DNA of 15,997 nt from Candidatus Gottesmanbacteria bacterium RBG_16_37_8 (lineage in GTDB: Bacteria > Patescibacteriota > Microgenomatia > 2-02-FULL-39-11). The stretch lies in assembly GCA_001779055.1 (NCBI GenBank), contig MFJA01000034.1, positions 1 to 15,997 of the forward strand, written 5' to 3'. The position numbers and the translations under genes were made by a program. This document shows positions 6,331 through 14,167 of this stretch, piece after piece. The notes under the pieces were generated by a model. The model saw only the letters and a list, made by a program, of their open reading frames with translations. It did not search any database and was not told the origin of the DNA. Within the stretch, counting starts at the first letter, position 1; each line of letters starts with the position of its first letter.

Positions 6331-6347
6331 ACTTTCTTTTGGGGAAT

Positions 6348-8699
6348 TTAAATTGTTGGAGTAAAATTTATTTGATTGTTTTGGTCAACCGAAACTAGAA
6401 TTTTATCTCCTCTTTTAATTTCATCTTTTAATAATTTTTGCGCCAGTAAATCCTCAAGGTTATCTTGAATATATCTTCTTAACGGTCTTGCTCCGAATTG
6501 TTCATCAAAACCCTCTTTTCCGATCTTATTAATTATTAAATTATCAAAGGATAAATAAATGTCTTTTTCCTCCATTCTTTTTTTAAGATCATTTAATAAA
6601 AGGGTAATTATTGCCGATAATTCATTTTCACCTAGGGGCTTAAAGGTAATTACCTCATCAAACCTATTTAACAGTTCTGGTTTAAAGATTCCATTAGTTT
6701 GTAAAAATTCAAGCAGTCTACCGTGAAAACTTTTATCAATTATTGCTCCTTTTCTAACTTCTTCTCTTATAAATTCTGATGCCGCATTGGAAGTTGCAAT
6801 AATAATACTGTTTAAAAAAGATACCGTCTTTCCGTTATTATCCGTTAACCTTCCGTCATCAAAAACTTGCAAAAAAAGATTTAAAACATCCTGATCTGCC
6901 TTTTCAAACTCATCTAAAAGAATAAGCGAGCTAGGGTTTTCGAAAATCTGATCTGTTAATCCATTTTCCCCAAGTAGCCTTTCCAGAGCATCTTCAGCTG
7001 AAAACTCACTCATGTCAAACCTAATCATATTTCCTTCTCCTTCATAATAACTGTCCGCTAATGCTTTGGCTGTTTCTGTTTTTCCAACCCCTGTTGGTCC
7101 TAAAAAAAGAAAAGAAATCGGTTTTCTCTCGCTTGCCAAACCTGACCTTAATCTTCTTATCGCCTCTGAAACTGCTGAAACAGCCTGGTTTTGGTCAATT
7201 ACCCTTTTATGAATCATTTCCTCAAGATGAAGAAGGGTTTGTTTTTCCTCTGGTTTTGGTTCGCCGACTTTGGCTTTAGTTTCTTTCTGGGCTTGGTTTA
7301 AAACATCATCGGCAGTTACTTCTCTTTTCCCAATTAAGATATTGGAGTTTGTCGCATCTTCCAAAAGTGAAGTTGCGGCTCCAGGCAAAACTAAATTCTT
7401 GCTATATTTTGGTCCATACTCAATTGCGGCAAGAACCGTTTTATAATTAGTTATCACTCCTTTGGTTTTCTCAAGTTCGTTTGCTTTTTCAAAAAGCATG
7501 GGGATAACCAAATCTTTTTCCGGCTCATCAAGTTTAATCACGTCAAAAACGCCCAATAACTCATGCAACGGCTCAATGAATCTTTTAAAAGAACCGTGAG
7601 TTGTAGTTGCCACTATTCTAATTAGTCCTTTTTCAAGGTAAGGAATCAAGGCTGCGGATAAATCAAGTTTGTATGCCGAATTGCCTAAGATATTTTCAAA
7701 ATCCGAAACAAAAACAATTACATTTCCGGCATGAGCAAGCTCTAAAATTACAGATTCTAATCTTAGTTCTAGCTCTCCCTGGTTTTGAGCCCCTGCTAAA
7801 AAGGCATCCACCATTAGCTGGAAAAAACGCTGATGATTAAGACTGCCTTTGAATTTTCCGCTAAAACTATCATAAGCAAACTGGGAAATTAAAGCTTTTT
7901 TTCCAACTCCCGGTTCTCCGACCATTAATACGCTTTTATTAGCGGCTAATGCCTCAATTATTCTTTTGTACTCATTCTCTCTGTCATAGAGATTAAAGTT
8001 TTTATTGACAATTTCTGATGTTTGATCAATGGTGTATTTCTTGGTTTCGATTGTCCAGCCAAAAACCCAATCTTCGGCAATTCCTTCACCGTAAAAACTT
8101 GCCCTTACTTTTTGGGCTTTATCAAATTTGGGAAAAGTTCTTTTTGCCCAGATAAGGATATCAGTCAACTCCTCTTTTTTAATTTCTTTACTAAACAAAA
8201 GTTTTGTTTGATCCTCTGTCAGTAAAAGATATGAGGTAAAAACATCAAAGGCGGTTACATATTCTCCGTTTGTGTTTTCAACCAGATCAAAAGCATATTT
8301 TGCCAAATCATCCATTTTTAAATTTATCTTTTTTATCTCTTCCTTTTTAATCCCTGCTTTATCAAGCATGAATCTTACCGGTTCTTCTTTGAGAACATTT
8401 TGTAAGGCAATTCCGGAATCATCAAGGCTTTTTATCGCCTTTACAGTAAAAGAGGAATAAATATCTTTTCCGTCATTTTTTGAAACGGTAGTAAACGGGG
8501 TTTTTCTGTAAACATGAAAGCGAAAAAAGATTTCTTTGATAATTAAGACTCCCAGTAAAAACAAAGGAAATTTAAGAATGTCCGGATTATTAATAAAAAG
8601 GTGCAGAGAGAGAAAGAAAAGTAAAATAAAAACGGTCAGTCTTAAAAGTTTAATAAAGCTTGAGGTATGAAAAGTATAAATTTTTCCGTAATTTTTCAT
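6348..8699 (-). CDS. Membrane-anchored two-domain Clp/Hsp100-type AAA+ ATPase, D1 degenerate, D2 pore loop missing (783 aa)
   Basis: Two hydrophobic helices (about residues 17-36 and 41-60) precede a helical region like a Clp N-domain (about 85-195). D1 (about 235-450) has Walker A GEPGVGKK (261-268, last Thr replaced by Lys) and a weak Walker B VIVFVSDF (Asp333, next Glu replaced by Phe). The ERRF arginine-finger segment reads LLGVF (about 381-385). D2 (about 488-783) is intact: GPTGVGKT (534-541), LILLDE (D596, E597), IATSN (N638), LLNRF (R679), GARPLRR (736-742). However, the GYVG pore-loop segment is deleted: LLGENGLTDQI stands where LIG, the GYVG segment and LTEAV normally lie. D1 has GAQNQGEL in place of the KYRGEF pore motif. 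No ClpP-docking [LIV]G[FL] loop is seen. The gene overlaps its upstream membrane-protein neighbour by 4 bases (ATGA). It likely hydrolyses ATP in D2 at the membrane but does not thread substrates in the usual way. ClpV was considered but is unsupported. Confidence 0.92.
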   Translation of the reverse strand: MKNYGKIYTFHTSSFIKLLRLTVFILLFFLSLHLFINNPDILKFPLFLLGVLIIKEIFFRFHVYRKTPFTTVSKNDGKDIYSSFTVKAIKSLDDSGIALQNVLKEEPVRFMLDKAGIKKEEIKKINLKMDDLAKYAFDLVENTNGEYVTAFDVFTSYLLLTEDQTKLLFSKEIKKEELTDILIWAKRTFPKFDKAQKVRASFYGEGIAEDWVFGWTIETKKYTIDQTSEIVNKNFNLYDRENEYKRIIEALAANKSVLMVGEPGVGKKALISQFAYDSFSGKFKGSLNHQRFFQLMVDAFLAGAQNQGELELRLESVILELAHAGNVIVFVSDFENILGNSAYKLDLSAALIPYLEKGLIRIVATTTHGSFKRFIEPLHELLGVFDVIKLDEPEKDLVIPMLFEKANELEKTKGVITNYKTVLAAIEYGPKYSKNLVLPGAATSLLEDATNSNILIGKREVTADDVLNQAQKETKAKVGEPKPEEKQTLLHLEEMIHKRVIDQNQAVSAVSEAIRRLRSGLASERKPISFLFLGPTGVGKTETAKALADSYYEGEGNMIRFDMSEFSAEDALERLLGENGLTDQIFENPSSLILLDEFEKADQDVLNLFLQVFDDGRLTDNNGKTVSFLNSIIIATSNAASEFIREEVRKGAIIDKSFHGRLLEFLQTNGIFKPELLNRFDEVITFKPLGENELSAIITLLLNDLKKRMEEKDIYLSFDNLIINKIGKEGFDEQFGARPLRRYIQDNLEDLLAQKLLKDEIKRGDKILVSVDQNNQINFTPTI

Positions 8700-9028
8700 A
8701 TATTAATAATTGATAAGACAACTGCGATAGGGAAAAATATAAAAGCAAGCGTAAGTGCTATTTCGGTTAAAAATAAGGTAATAAACAGCAAAAGATCTAC
8801 CAAAATCACGAAAGTTTTTATAAACATTCCCATTCCTATTGAAAAGGCAACCAGTCCTTGCCTGTATTCGTTTTTCCAAGGTTTAAAATAAGTTTTAACC
8901 ATAAGAGGTAGGGAAAAAAGTTGTAAAAAGGCGGAATTTAAAGAAGCAAAAAAAGAAATAATCGAGGCAGGTGCCTCCCAAAACCAAAAGCGTAAAAAAA
9001 TTATAGGCAGACTAAAATAAAACCCCAT
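8696..9028 (-). CDS. Small multi-pass membrane protein (110 aa)
   Basis: Hydrophobic stretches at about residues 3-20, 24-45, 60-82 and 85-108 suggest three or four membrane helices. One charged loop (KTYFKPWKNEYRQG, about 45-58) lies between the halves. I do not recognise a family. Its TGA stop overlaps the ATG of the membrane Clp-like gene (ATGA), so the two are translationally coupled and may form a complex in the membrane. The ATG at 9026-9028 lies about 11 bases after the predicted transcription start, with no real Shine-Dalgarno site. It is the first gene of a three-gene run ending at 5811. Confidence 0.8.
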   Translation of the reverse strand: MGFYFSLPIIFLRFWFWEAPASIISFFASLNSAFLQLFSLPLMVKTYFKPWKNEYRQGLVAFSIGMGMFIKTFVILVDLLLFITLFLTEIALTLAFIFFPIAVVLSIINI

Positions 9029-9045
9029 AAGGCAGGCCTAAGTTA

Positions 9046-9074
9046 AGTGTAGAAAGTTTTACCCCAAAATGCAA
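9046..9074 (-). promoter_or_regulatory. Promoter of the membrane Clp-like operon
   Basis: On the minus strand TTGCAT (9069-9074), a 17-base spacer and TACACT (9046-9051) give a plausible sigma70 promoter. The start would be near 9039, which leaves a very short leader before the ATG at 9028. It is divergent from, and close to, the promoter of the plus-strand gene. Confidence 0.55.
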
Positions 9075-9089
9075 TTTGCTAAATTCTTC

Positions 9090-9098
9090 TGATATAAT
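9090..9098 (+). promoter_or_regulatory. Extended -10 promoter giving a leaderless transcript
   Basis: TGATATAAT (9090-9098) is a perfect extended -10 element (TGnTATAAT). The ATG at 9105 is six bases after it, so transcription should begin at or next to the start codon. There is no room for a Shine-Dalgarno site. No good -35 box is seen, as expected for extended -10 promoters. Confidence 0.75.
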
Positions 9099-9104
9099 CA
9101 GACC

Positions 9105-9566
9105 ATGAATAAGCTATACCGTTTTAGTCCCATTGAAAACGAAGCAGACATTAGAAAGGTCTGGAGTTATTTGGTTTTGGAACTTAATAAACTATCCAAT
9201 GAAATATTTCGCCACTCATTACCTATTACTACACTTAAAATATTTCCCCATTATCCCAAAGAATATGAGTTTTTGTATAAACTTTTGTCCAAAATGGGTC
9301 CCAAATCTACCTATAGTTCTAAAACTAGTTTATATATTGAAAGAGAAGAAAAGATTAATGATTATAACATTAAATACTTTGGCATTCGAATTGTTGATCC
9401 ATACCGCCTGCAGGTCGGTTGTGGCGATTATGAAATAGAAAATTTTGCAGCTATTAAAAAACTGCATTTAAACAAATCGTCTTATGTTAGAAGTTTTAGA
9501 GAAAATATGCTTGAGGTTTGGCACCCAGATTACGATGTCTTAGGATACGTTATTCCAGCCAATTAG
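9105..9566 (+). CDS. Uncharacterised cytoplasmic protein with DPYRxQVGC motif (153 aa)
   Basis: This is the only plus-strand gene. The protein has no signal peptide or membrane helix. It opens with LYRFSPI and an N-terminal helix (VWSYLVLELNKLSNEI). LPITTLKIFPHYPKEYEFL follows (about 39-57), then a strand-rich half with RIVDPYRLQVGCGDYEI (about 95-111, Cys106), and it closes with HPDYDVLGYVIP. I recall uncharacterised Patescibacteria proteins of about this size with the same DPYRxQVGC and DxDVLxYV signatures, so it looks like a complete member of a lineage-restricted family. That match is from memory and unchecked. Its function is unknown. It appears to be leaderless and ends 5 bases before the convergent peptidase gene with no terminator between. 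Confidence 0.82.
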   Translation: MNKLYRFSPIENEADIRKVWSYLVLELNKLSNEIFRHSLPITTLKIFPHYPKEYEFLYKLLSKMGPKSTYSSKTSLYIEREEKINDYNIKYFGIRIVDPYRLQVGCGDYEIENFAAIKKLHLNKSSYVRSFRENMLEVWHPDYDVLGYVIPAN

Positions 9567-9571
9567 TGCCT

Positions 9572-11488
9572 CTATTTGATGGTGCATTTAAGAGCACACT
9601 GCTGAATTGCATTTACTCCCGACTTACAAGTTGCCGGATCAGGAACGCAATTTGCTGTTTGATAAATTCTTGGTGTCGGCGTGGGTGTACCCATTCTGAA
9701 ATATGGCAGAGTGGTTGTTGTAGTTGTTAATCCACCAGCAGAAGTTGTAGTAGTGGTTGAAGTTGTTGCTGTAACAGTTCCCGCAGGCAAAGGAATATTA
9801 ATCTCCAAGGCACTCGAAGAAGTAATTGCTATTCCCGTTACTGTACCTATTCCGTTTCCAGCTTCAACTTTTAATTCGTAATTTCCGGAATTAATTTTCG
9901 CAAAGCTATAACCTCCGCTTAAATCTGAATCAATTGTCCTTAAATAAGAACCGTTTGTTTGGGTAAGAGTTACCCTAGCACTTGTAACTTTTGTTTCTCC
10001 AAAATCAAAAGAGTTGTTATTATTAGAATCAATAAAAACTACTCCTTTTATATATGGGATATCCGATTGTGAAATAGTTGTTGTAGTTGTTTGACCGGGT
10101 TCTGTTGTCGTTGTTGACGGAATTACCGAAGAATCACACACTTGGTATTTTGAGACAATATTATTTTTTAACCATGCTTCTTCAACAGCATCGAATTTAG
10201 CTGAAGCACATCTTGCCATACTCATCATAGTTTGTTTTGACCCTGCGTTGGGATCATCGCAATCTCTAGGAAAAGGAGCATATAAATAATTAGAGGTACA
10301 ACCCGGATACGCCCCTGCTCCCGGTATTTGCGACCAAAATGAAGCACCGGCACTATTTGCAGAACAATTGCTTTCCGTCTTTGTAGTTTTTAAGATACTA
10401 TTTGCTCCGCTTGAATAAATATATCTGTCATAAAGATATCCCGCCGCATGTCCTAAAATTTCATGAGCGCAAACTTTTAATAACTGGTAATGAGTCTCAA
10501 ATGCCCCAATGCTTCCCCCTAACCCTTTAGCAACTCCTAAAACACCGTCCCTTGACATGTCTGCATCAACCAAAATTATGAATTTTAAATGGTCAGAATC
10601 TACTCCTTGTAATTCGGGATATTTTGTAAAAACAATGTTTCTTACCAGAGGTTCTGCTTGAGAAAGACAAGGACAATAATCCTTGTTACAGTTAAATTGT
10701 GTTCCGCTTTTACAACCCAAGGAAGTAGTATTATAAATAGCTCTACTAAAATCCATAATTTTAGGATTTTCCGAATAGGGATAAAGACTGACAAATTTTC
10801 CGATTACCTGCTGCACATTGTTATTAAAAGTTGCCTCGCTGCTGTAGCCGTCGCTAACAAAAACAAGGTTTAAACTATTTGCGCAAACGTTGTTCGTTTG
10901 CGCAAAGGCTTTATCGATTAGATTAAAGCTTGAGTTTTTAGGGGGAGAAATTTCAAGTACCTTTTCGTCTTTTTTATATATTTCTATTTTTGTTGCTTCT
11001 TTTAAATAAGGGGCATAGACAACACTTTCCAATGGCTCCAGGTTTTCGGGGATCGCAGAGCTTGAACCTTCCGGAACAGTGTCAATCATATAAAGGATTT
11101 CTTCGGTAATATGGATGTCTGTTTGAAAAAGTTTCTTATTGTCTTTGTCTAAAACATAAAGTTTATATGGAGATAAACCAAAATTAGACGAGGTCACATT
11201 CCCTTCTTTAATGTTAATTTTTTTAAGGGAAAGTTTTTGGGTTTTTTGATCAAATGAAAGAGTTATTTCCCAAATTTTAGATAATTTTGGTTTGGTTGGT
11301 TGGTTTTCATTTTGTTGTTTTGGAGAAAGGAATAAAAAGGAAGATAAAATAAGTAATAAAATAAAACCGCCAATGATAAATAAGGCTTTTTTTGTTTTTA
11401 AAAAATTTAAGACATTTGGTGTTTGCTTAGTTTCAGGCAAAGTTTCCTGAGTTGTTTGATTTACGTTTATTTGAGGTTCATCGTTCAT
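9572..11488 (-). CDS. Membrane-anchored M64-like metallopeptidase with SdrD/Cna-B-like domain (638 aa)
   Basis: A short cytoplasmic part and one membrane helix (about 35-54) precede a beta-rich region (about 68-180). The catalytic domain (about 200-450) shows M64 (IgA peptidase-like) features in order: NLVFVSDGYSSEATF with DGY at 213-215, LKFIILVDAD, the zinc region HEILGHAAGYLYDRY (342-356), and a Cys-rich end with QTMMSMARCA and FDAVEEAW. In classical M64 the motif is HExxH with a following DEY; here one extra residue gives HExxxH, with Asp354 and Tyr356 in the matching places. Thr-rich linkers (458-471, 571-593) flank an SdrD/Cna-B-like beta domain (about 478-567, FIDSNNNNSFDFGE, SGGYSFAKINSGNYEL). 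A tail with four Cys ends the protein. It starts 2 bases after the Clp-like gene, in the same operon. Likely an extracellular zinc protease; its substrate is unknown. Confidence 0.85.
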   Translation of the reverse strand: MNDEPQINVNQTTQETLPETKQTPNVLNFLKTKKALFIIGGFILLLILSSFLFLSPKQQNENQPTKPKLSKIWEITLSFDQKTQKLSLKKINIKEGNVTSSNFGLSPYKLYVLDKDNKKLFQTDIHITEEILYMIDTVPEGSSSAIPENLEPLESVVYAPYLKEATKIEIYKKDEKVLEISPPKNSSFNLIDKAFAQTNNVCANSLNLVFVSDGYSSEATFNNNVQQVIGKFVSLYPYSENPKIMDFSRAIYNTTSLGCKSGTQFNCNKDYCPCLSQAEPLVRNIVFTKYPELQGVDSDHLKFIILVDADMSRDGVLGVAKGLGGSIGAFETHYQLLKVCAHEILGHAAGYLYDRYIYSSGANSILKTTKTESNCSANSAGASFWSQIPGAGAYPGCTSNYLYAPFPRDCDDPNAGSKQTMMSMARCASAKFDAVEEAWLKNNIVSKYQVCDSSVIPSTTTTEPGQTTTTTISQSDIPYIKGVVFIDSNNNNSFDFGETKVTSARVTLTQTNGSYLRTIDSDLSGGYSFAKINSGNYELKVEAGNGIGTVTGIAITSSSALEINIPLPAGTVTATTSTTTTTSAGGLTTTTTTLPYFRMGTPTPTPRIYQTANCVPDPATCKSGVNAIQQCALKCTIK

Positions 11489-11490
11489 GC

Positions 11491-14166
11491 TTACTTAACT
11501 GGTTCCATTTGTGTTCCGTCTTGAGTATTTTGAATAGGAAGGGGAGGTGCTTGGGGAATAGAATTGGAGTTAAAGGCATTTTCAGCTTGTGGTTGACCAT
11601 TTAAAGACTGCTGTTGTCCTTGTTGTTTCTGATTCTGGATTAGTCCAGGTGGCTGATTTTGAGTTGGAGCTTGAGCTCCTCCTTGTTTCGGTTCAGGTGG
11701 TGCTTTTGCAAAAGTAAACTCCTCTTTCTTACTGTCAAAGTTAATTAGAATTTTATCTCCCTGGATAAAAGTTTTATTAATAATTAAAATTGCAATTGGG
11801 TTTTCAATTCCTGATTGAATAAGACGTCTTAGAGGTCTTGCCCCATAAATTGGATCATATCCCTCTTTTGCAAGTTGGGCAACAGCAGTATCTGTAATAC
11901 CTAGATCAATTCCTTGCATTTGCAAAAGTTTTCTGGTTGAATTTATACCAAGTCTTGCAACTTCGGTCATGTCTTTTTCGGTTAAAGGTTCAAAAACAAC
12001 CACTCCGTCAAAACGGTTTAAAAGCTCCGGCTTAAAGAATTTCCTAAGTTCTCCTATTAAAACCTTAGTAAGCTCCTCAAACTTTTTCTTTATTTCTTCG
12101 CTCTTATCCAGCGAATCTTTCTTGTCTTTTGAAGCTTCAGTAAAGGATGCCGGTTCTTTTGCTGCTTTTTTGTCAGCTGCTGAATCCACAACTGATGTCA
12201 GCTGCTGCTGAATCAAAGCACTGCCAATGTTTGAAGTTGCAATTACAATTGTGTTTTTAAATGAGATTGTATTCCCCTTGTTATCGGTTAATCTTCCATC
12301 TTCCAAAAGTTGTAAAAGTATATTAAAAACATCCGGATGAGCTTTTTCAATTTCGTCCAAGAGAACTATCGAATAAGGTTTTATTCTAACTGCCTCGGTT
12401 AACTGTCCACCTTCTTCATACCCCACATATCCAGGAGGAGCACCGATAAGTTTTGCAACCTCGTGTTTTTCCATATATTCGCTCATATCAAGCCTAATTG
12501 TTGCATCTTCCTTGCCAAACAAAACTTCTGCCAGTGTTTTTGCAAGTTCTGTTTTTCCAACCCCGGTTGGGCCTAGAAAAATAAAAGAGGCAATTGGTCT
12601 ATTGGCAGATGATAATCCTATTCTTCCTCTTCTTACTGCTTCTGCAACTGTTGTTACCGCATTTTGCTGATTGATTAATCTTTTGTGAATAATTTCTTCA
12701 AGATGAAGTAGTTTTTCGCTTTCGTTTTCGGTTAATTTTGTAATTGGGATCCCTGTCCAATTGCTTACTACTTTTTCAATATCAGGTTGTTTTATCTGGC
12801 TATCGCCTCTTTTGCCCTCATTTAACTCAAGTCTTACTTCTGCGGCTGCTTCATCCAAAAGATCTACCGCTTTATCGGGAAGGTATCTCTCTCCAATATA
12901 TCTTTTTGACAGTTTAACTGCCGAGGATATCGCTTCTTCCGTAATTGTCACCTTATGAAAAGCTTCATATTTTGGTTTTAAAACCTTAAGCATTTCGATT
13001 GCCACTTCTTCGGTTGGCTCATCTGCTATTACCGGCTGGAATCTTCTCTCAAATGCTTTATCTTTTTCAAAGTATTTTCTGTACTCAGCAGTAGTTGTTG
13101 TTCCAACTACCTGAAGTTGTCCCCTTGCCAAAAACGGTTTTATAATGTTTGAGGCATCTAGCGCTCCTTCCGTATCCCCGGCACCGATTATTGCATGTAT
13201 TTCATCTATAAATAGAATTACATTTCCGGCTGCCTGCGTTTCTTTAATAACAGCCCTTAGCCTTTCCTCAAATTCTCCCCGATGAGATGCCCCAGCAACT
13301 AAAGAAGATAAATCAAGTTGTATAATTTTCTTGTTTTCTAAATCTTTTGGCGCTTTACCTAAAGCTATATCGGAAGCAAGTCCCTCCACAATCGCTGTTT
13401 TTCCAACTCCTGCTTCCCCAATAATAATCGGGTTATTTTTTGTTCTTCTAAGTAGTATATGAATTAGTCTTTCGACCTCTCTGTCACGTCCTGTTATAGG
13501 ATCCAGCTTCCCTTCTTTTGCCTCATTTGTTAGATCAATTCCATAGCGTTCAAGGGATGACTTCTTCCCATAAACAAACGTTGATGATTTTGAAAGCTGT
13601 TCCTCAATTTTTTCTTTTTTTATTCCAGCAGTTTCTAAGACTGAACTTGTTGAAAAAGAAAAAAGGGAAAGTAATAAATCCTCCGGACTTATAAACTCAA
13701 CGCCACGCCCCTTTACCATAGAGTAAGCGTTTTCAAAGACCTTTTTTGAATCTTCGGAAAGGGTTGGTTGGCCTGTAAAAGTTCCAACTTTTTCTCTTCC
13801 TTGCAACTCATGAGAAAGTTTGGAAACGTCAACCGAAAAGTTGGACATTAAATTAAAAATGTCTCCATCATAAAGAAGCCCAAATAAAAGCTGGTCCGGC
13901 TCAATTAAGGCTTGTCTTATTCTTTTTGCTTCGTCTTGCGCCTGGTTTAAAATTGTCTGGCATCGGCTATCCAGATGGGAAAGAATTGATAAATCCGCTC
14001 TTTGTGTCGGCTGCATACCGGATGAAACTATTTGTCCGGAGGAAGGCGCAACATTAGAAACTTGATCTGTGCCAACAGGAGGGTTTGAGGTTGGTTCAAT
14101 AACATCTGGCTCGCCTTGTTGAGGGACAGCGGGCTCATGTTTTTTACTAAATAAATTACCTAGCAT
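11491..14166 (-). CDS. ClpA/ClpC-like two-domain AAA+ ATPase without M-domain (891 aa)
   Basis: The ATG at 14164-14166, one base after the upstream stop, is chosen; an in-frame TTG six codons earlier would overlap that gene. A disordered Pro/Gln lead (1-58) precedes a Clp N-domain (about 60-195). D1 has GEAGVGKT (250-257), LFIDE (D321, E322) and ERRF (R374, R375). D2 has GPTGVGKT (532-539), GYVG pore loop (579-582), VLLDE (D604, E605), TSN (N646), NRF (R718) and GARPLRR. The linker between domains is short, with no ClpB coiled-coil M-domain. The D1 pore loop reads SHRGEFEER, with His replacing the usual Tyr. Where ClpA/ClpC carry the ClpP-docking IGF/LGF loop there is a Lys/Asp/Ala-rich insert (about 650-704), so ClpP pairing is doubtful. 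A Pro/Gln/Asn-rich tail of about 70 residues follows D2. It is a likely cytoplasmic unfoldase, in an operon with the M64-like peptidase. Confidence 0.93.
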   Translation of the reverse strand: MLGNLFSKKHEPAVPQQGEPDVIEPTSNPPVGTDQVSNVAPSSGQIVSSGMQPTQRADLSILSHLDSRCQTILNQAQDEAKRIRQALIEPDQLLFGLLYDGDIFNLMSNFSVDVSKLSHELQGREKVGTFTGQPTLSEDSKKVFENAYSMVKGRGVEFISPEDLLLSLFSFSTSSVLETAGIKKEKIEEQLSKSSTFVYGKKSSLERYGIDLTNEAKEGKLDPITGRDREVERLIHILLRRTKNNPIIIGEAGVGKTAIVEGLASDIALGKAPKDLENKKIIQLDLSSLVAGASHRGEFEERLRAVIKETQAAGNVILFIDEIHAIIGAGDTEGALDASNIIKPFLARGQLQVVGTTTTAEYRKYFEKDKAFERRFQPVIADEPTEEVAIEMLKVLKPKYEAFHKVTITEEAISSAVKLSKRYIGERYLPDKAVDLLDEAAAEVRLELNEGKRGDSQIKQPDIEKVVSNWTGIPITKLTENESEKLLHLEEIIHKRLINQQNAVTTVAEAVRRGRIGLSSANRPIASFIFLGPTGVGKTELAKTLAEVLFGKEDATIRLDMSEYMEKHEVAKLIGAPPGYVGYEEGGQLTEAVRIKPYSIVLLDEIEKAHPDVFNILLQLLEDGRLTDNKGNTISFKNTIVIATSNIGSALIQQQLTSVVDSAADKKAAKEPASFTEASKDKKDSLDKSEEIKKKFEELTKVLIGELRKFFKPELLNRFDGVVVFEPLTEKDMTEVARLGINSTRKLLQMQGIDLGITDTAVAQLAKEGYDPIYGARPLRRLIQSGIENPIAILIINKTFIQGDKILINFDSKKEEFTFAKAPPEPKQGGAQAPTQNQPPGLIQNQKQQGQQQSLNGQPQAENAFNSNSIPQAPPLPIQNTQDGTQMEPVK

Positions 14167-14167
14167 A

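Noticed and set aside
6348..8699. ClpV of a type VI secretion system
   Set aside because: No other secretion genes are present, the envelope type is wrong for the inferred lineage, and the pore loops that ClpV needs are missing.
8696..8699. UGA recoded as Gly (Gracilibacteria or SR1 code)
   Set aside because: TGA serves as a stop in a coupled ATGA overlap, and no frame needs a read-through TGA to stay open.
9572..11488. Dipeptidyl peptidase III (M49), because of the HEILGH motif
   Set aside because: Only the zinc motif is similar. The DGY segment, the DxY after the motif and the Cys-rich end fit M64, and no M49 second motif was found.
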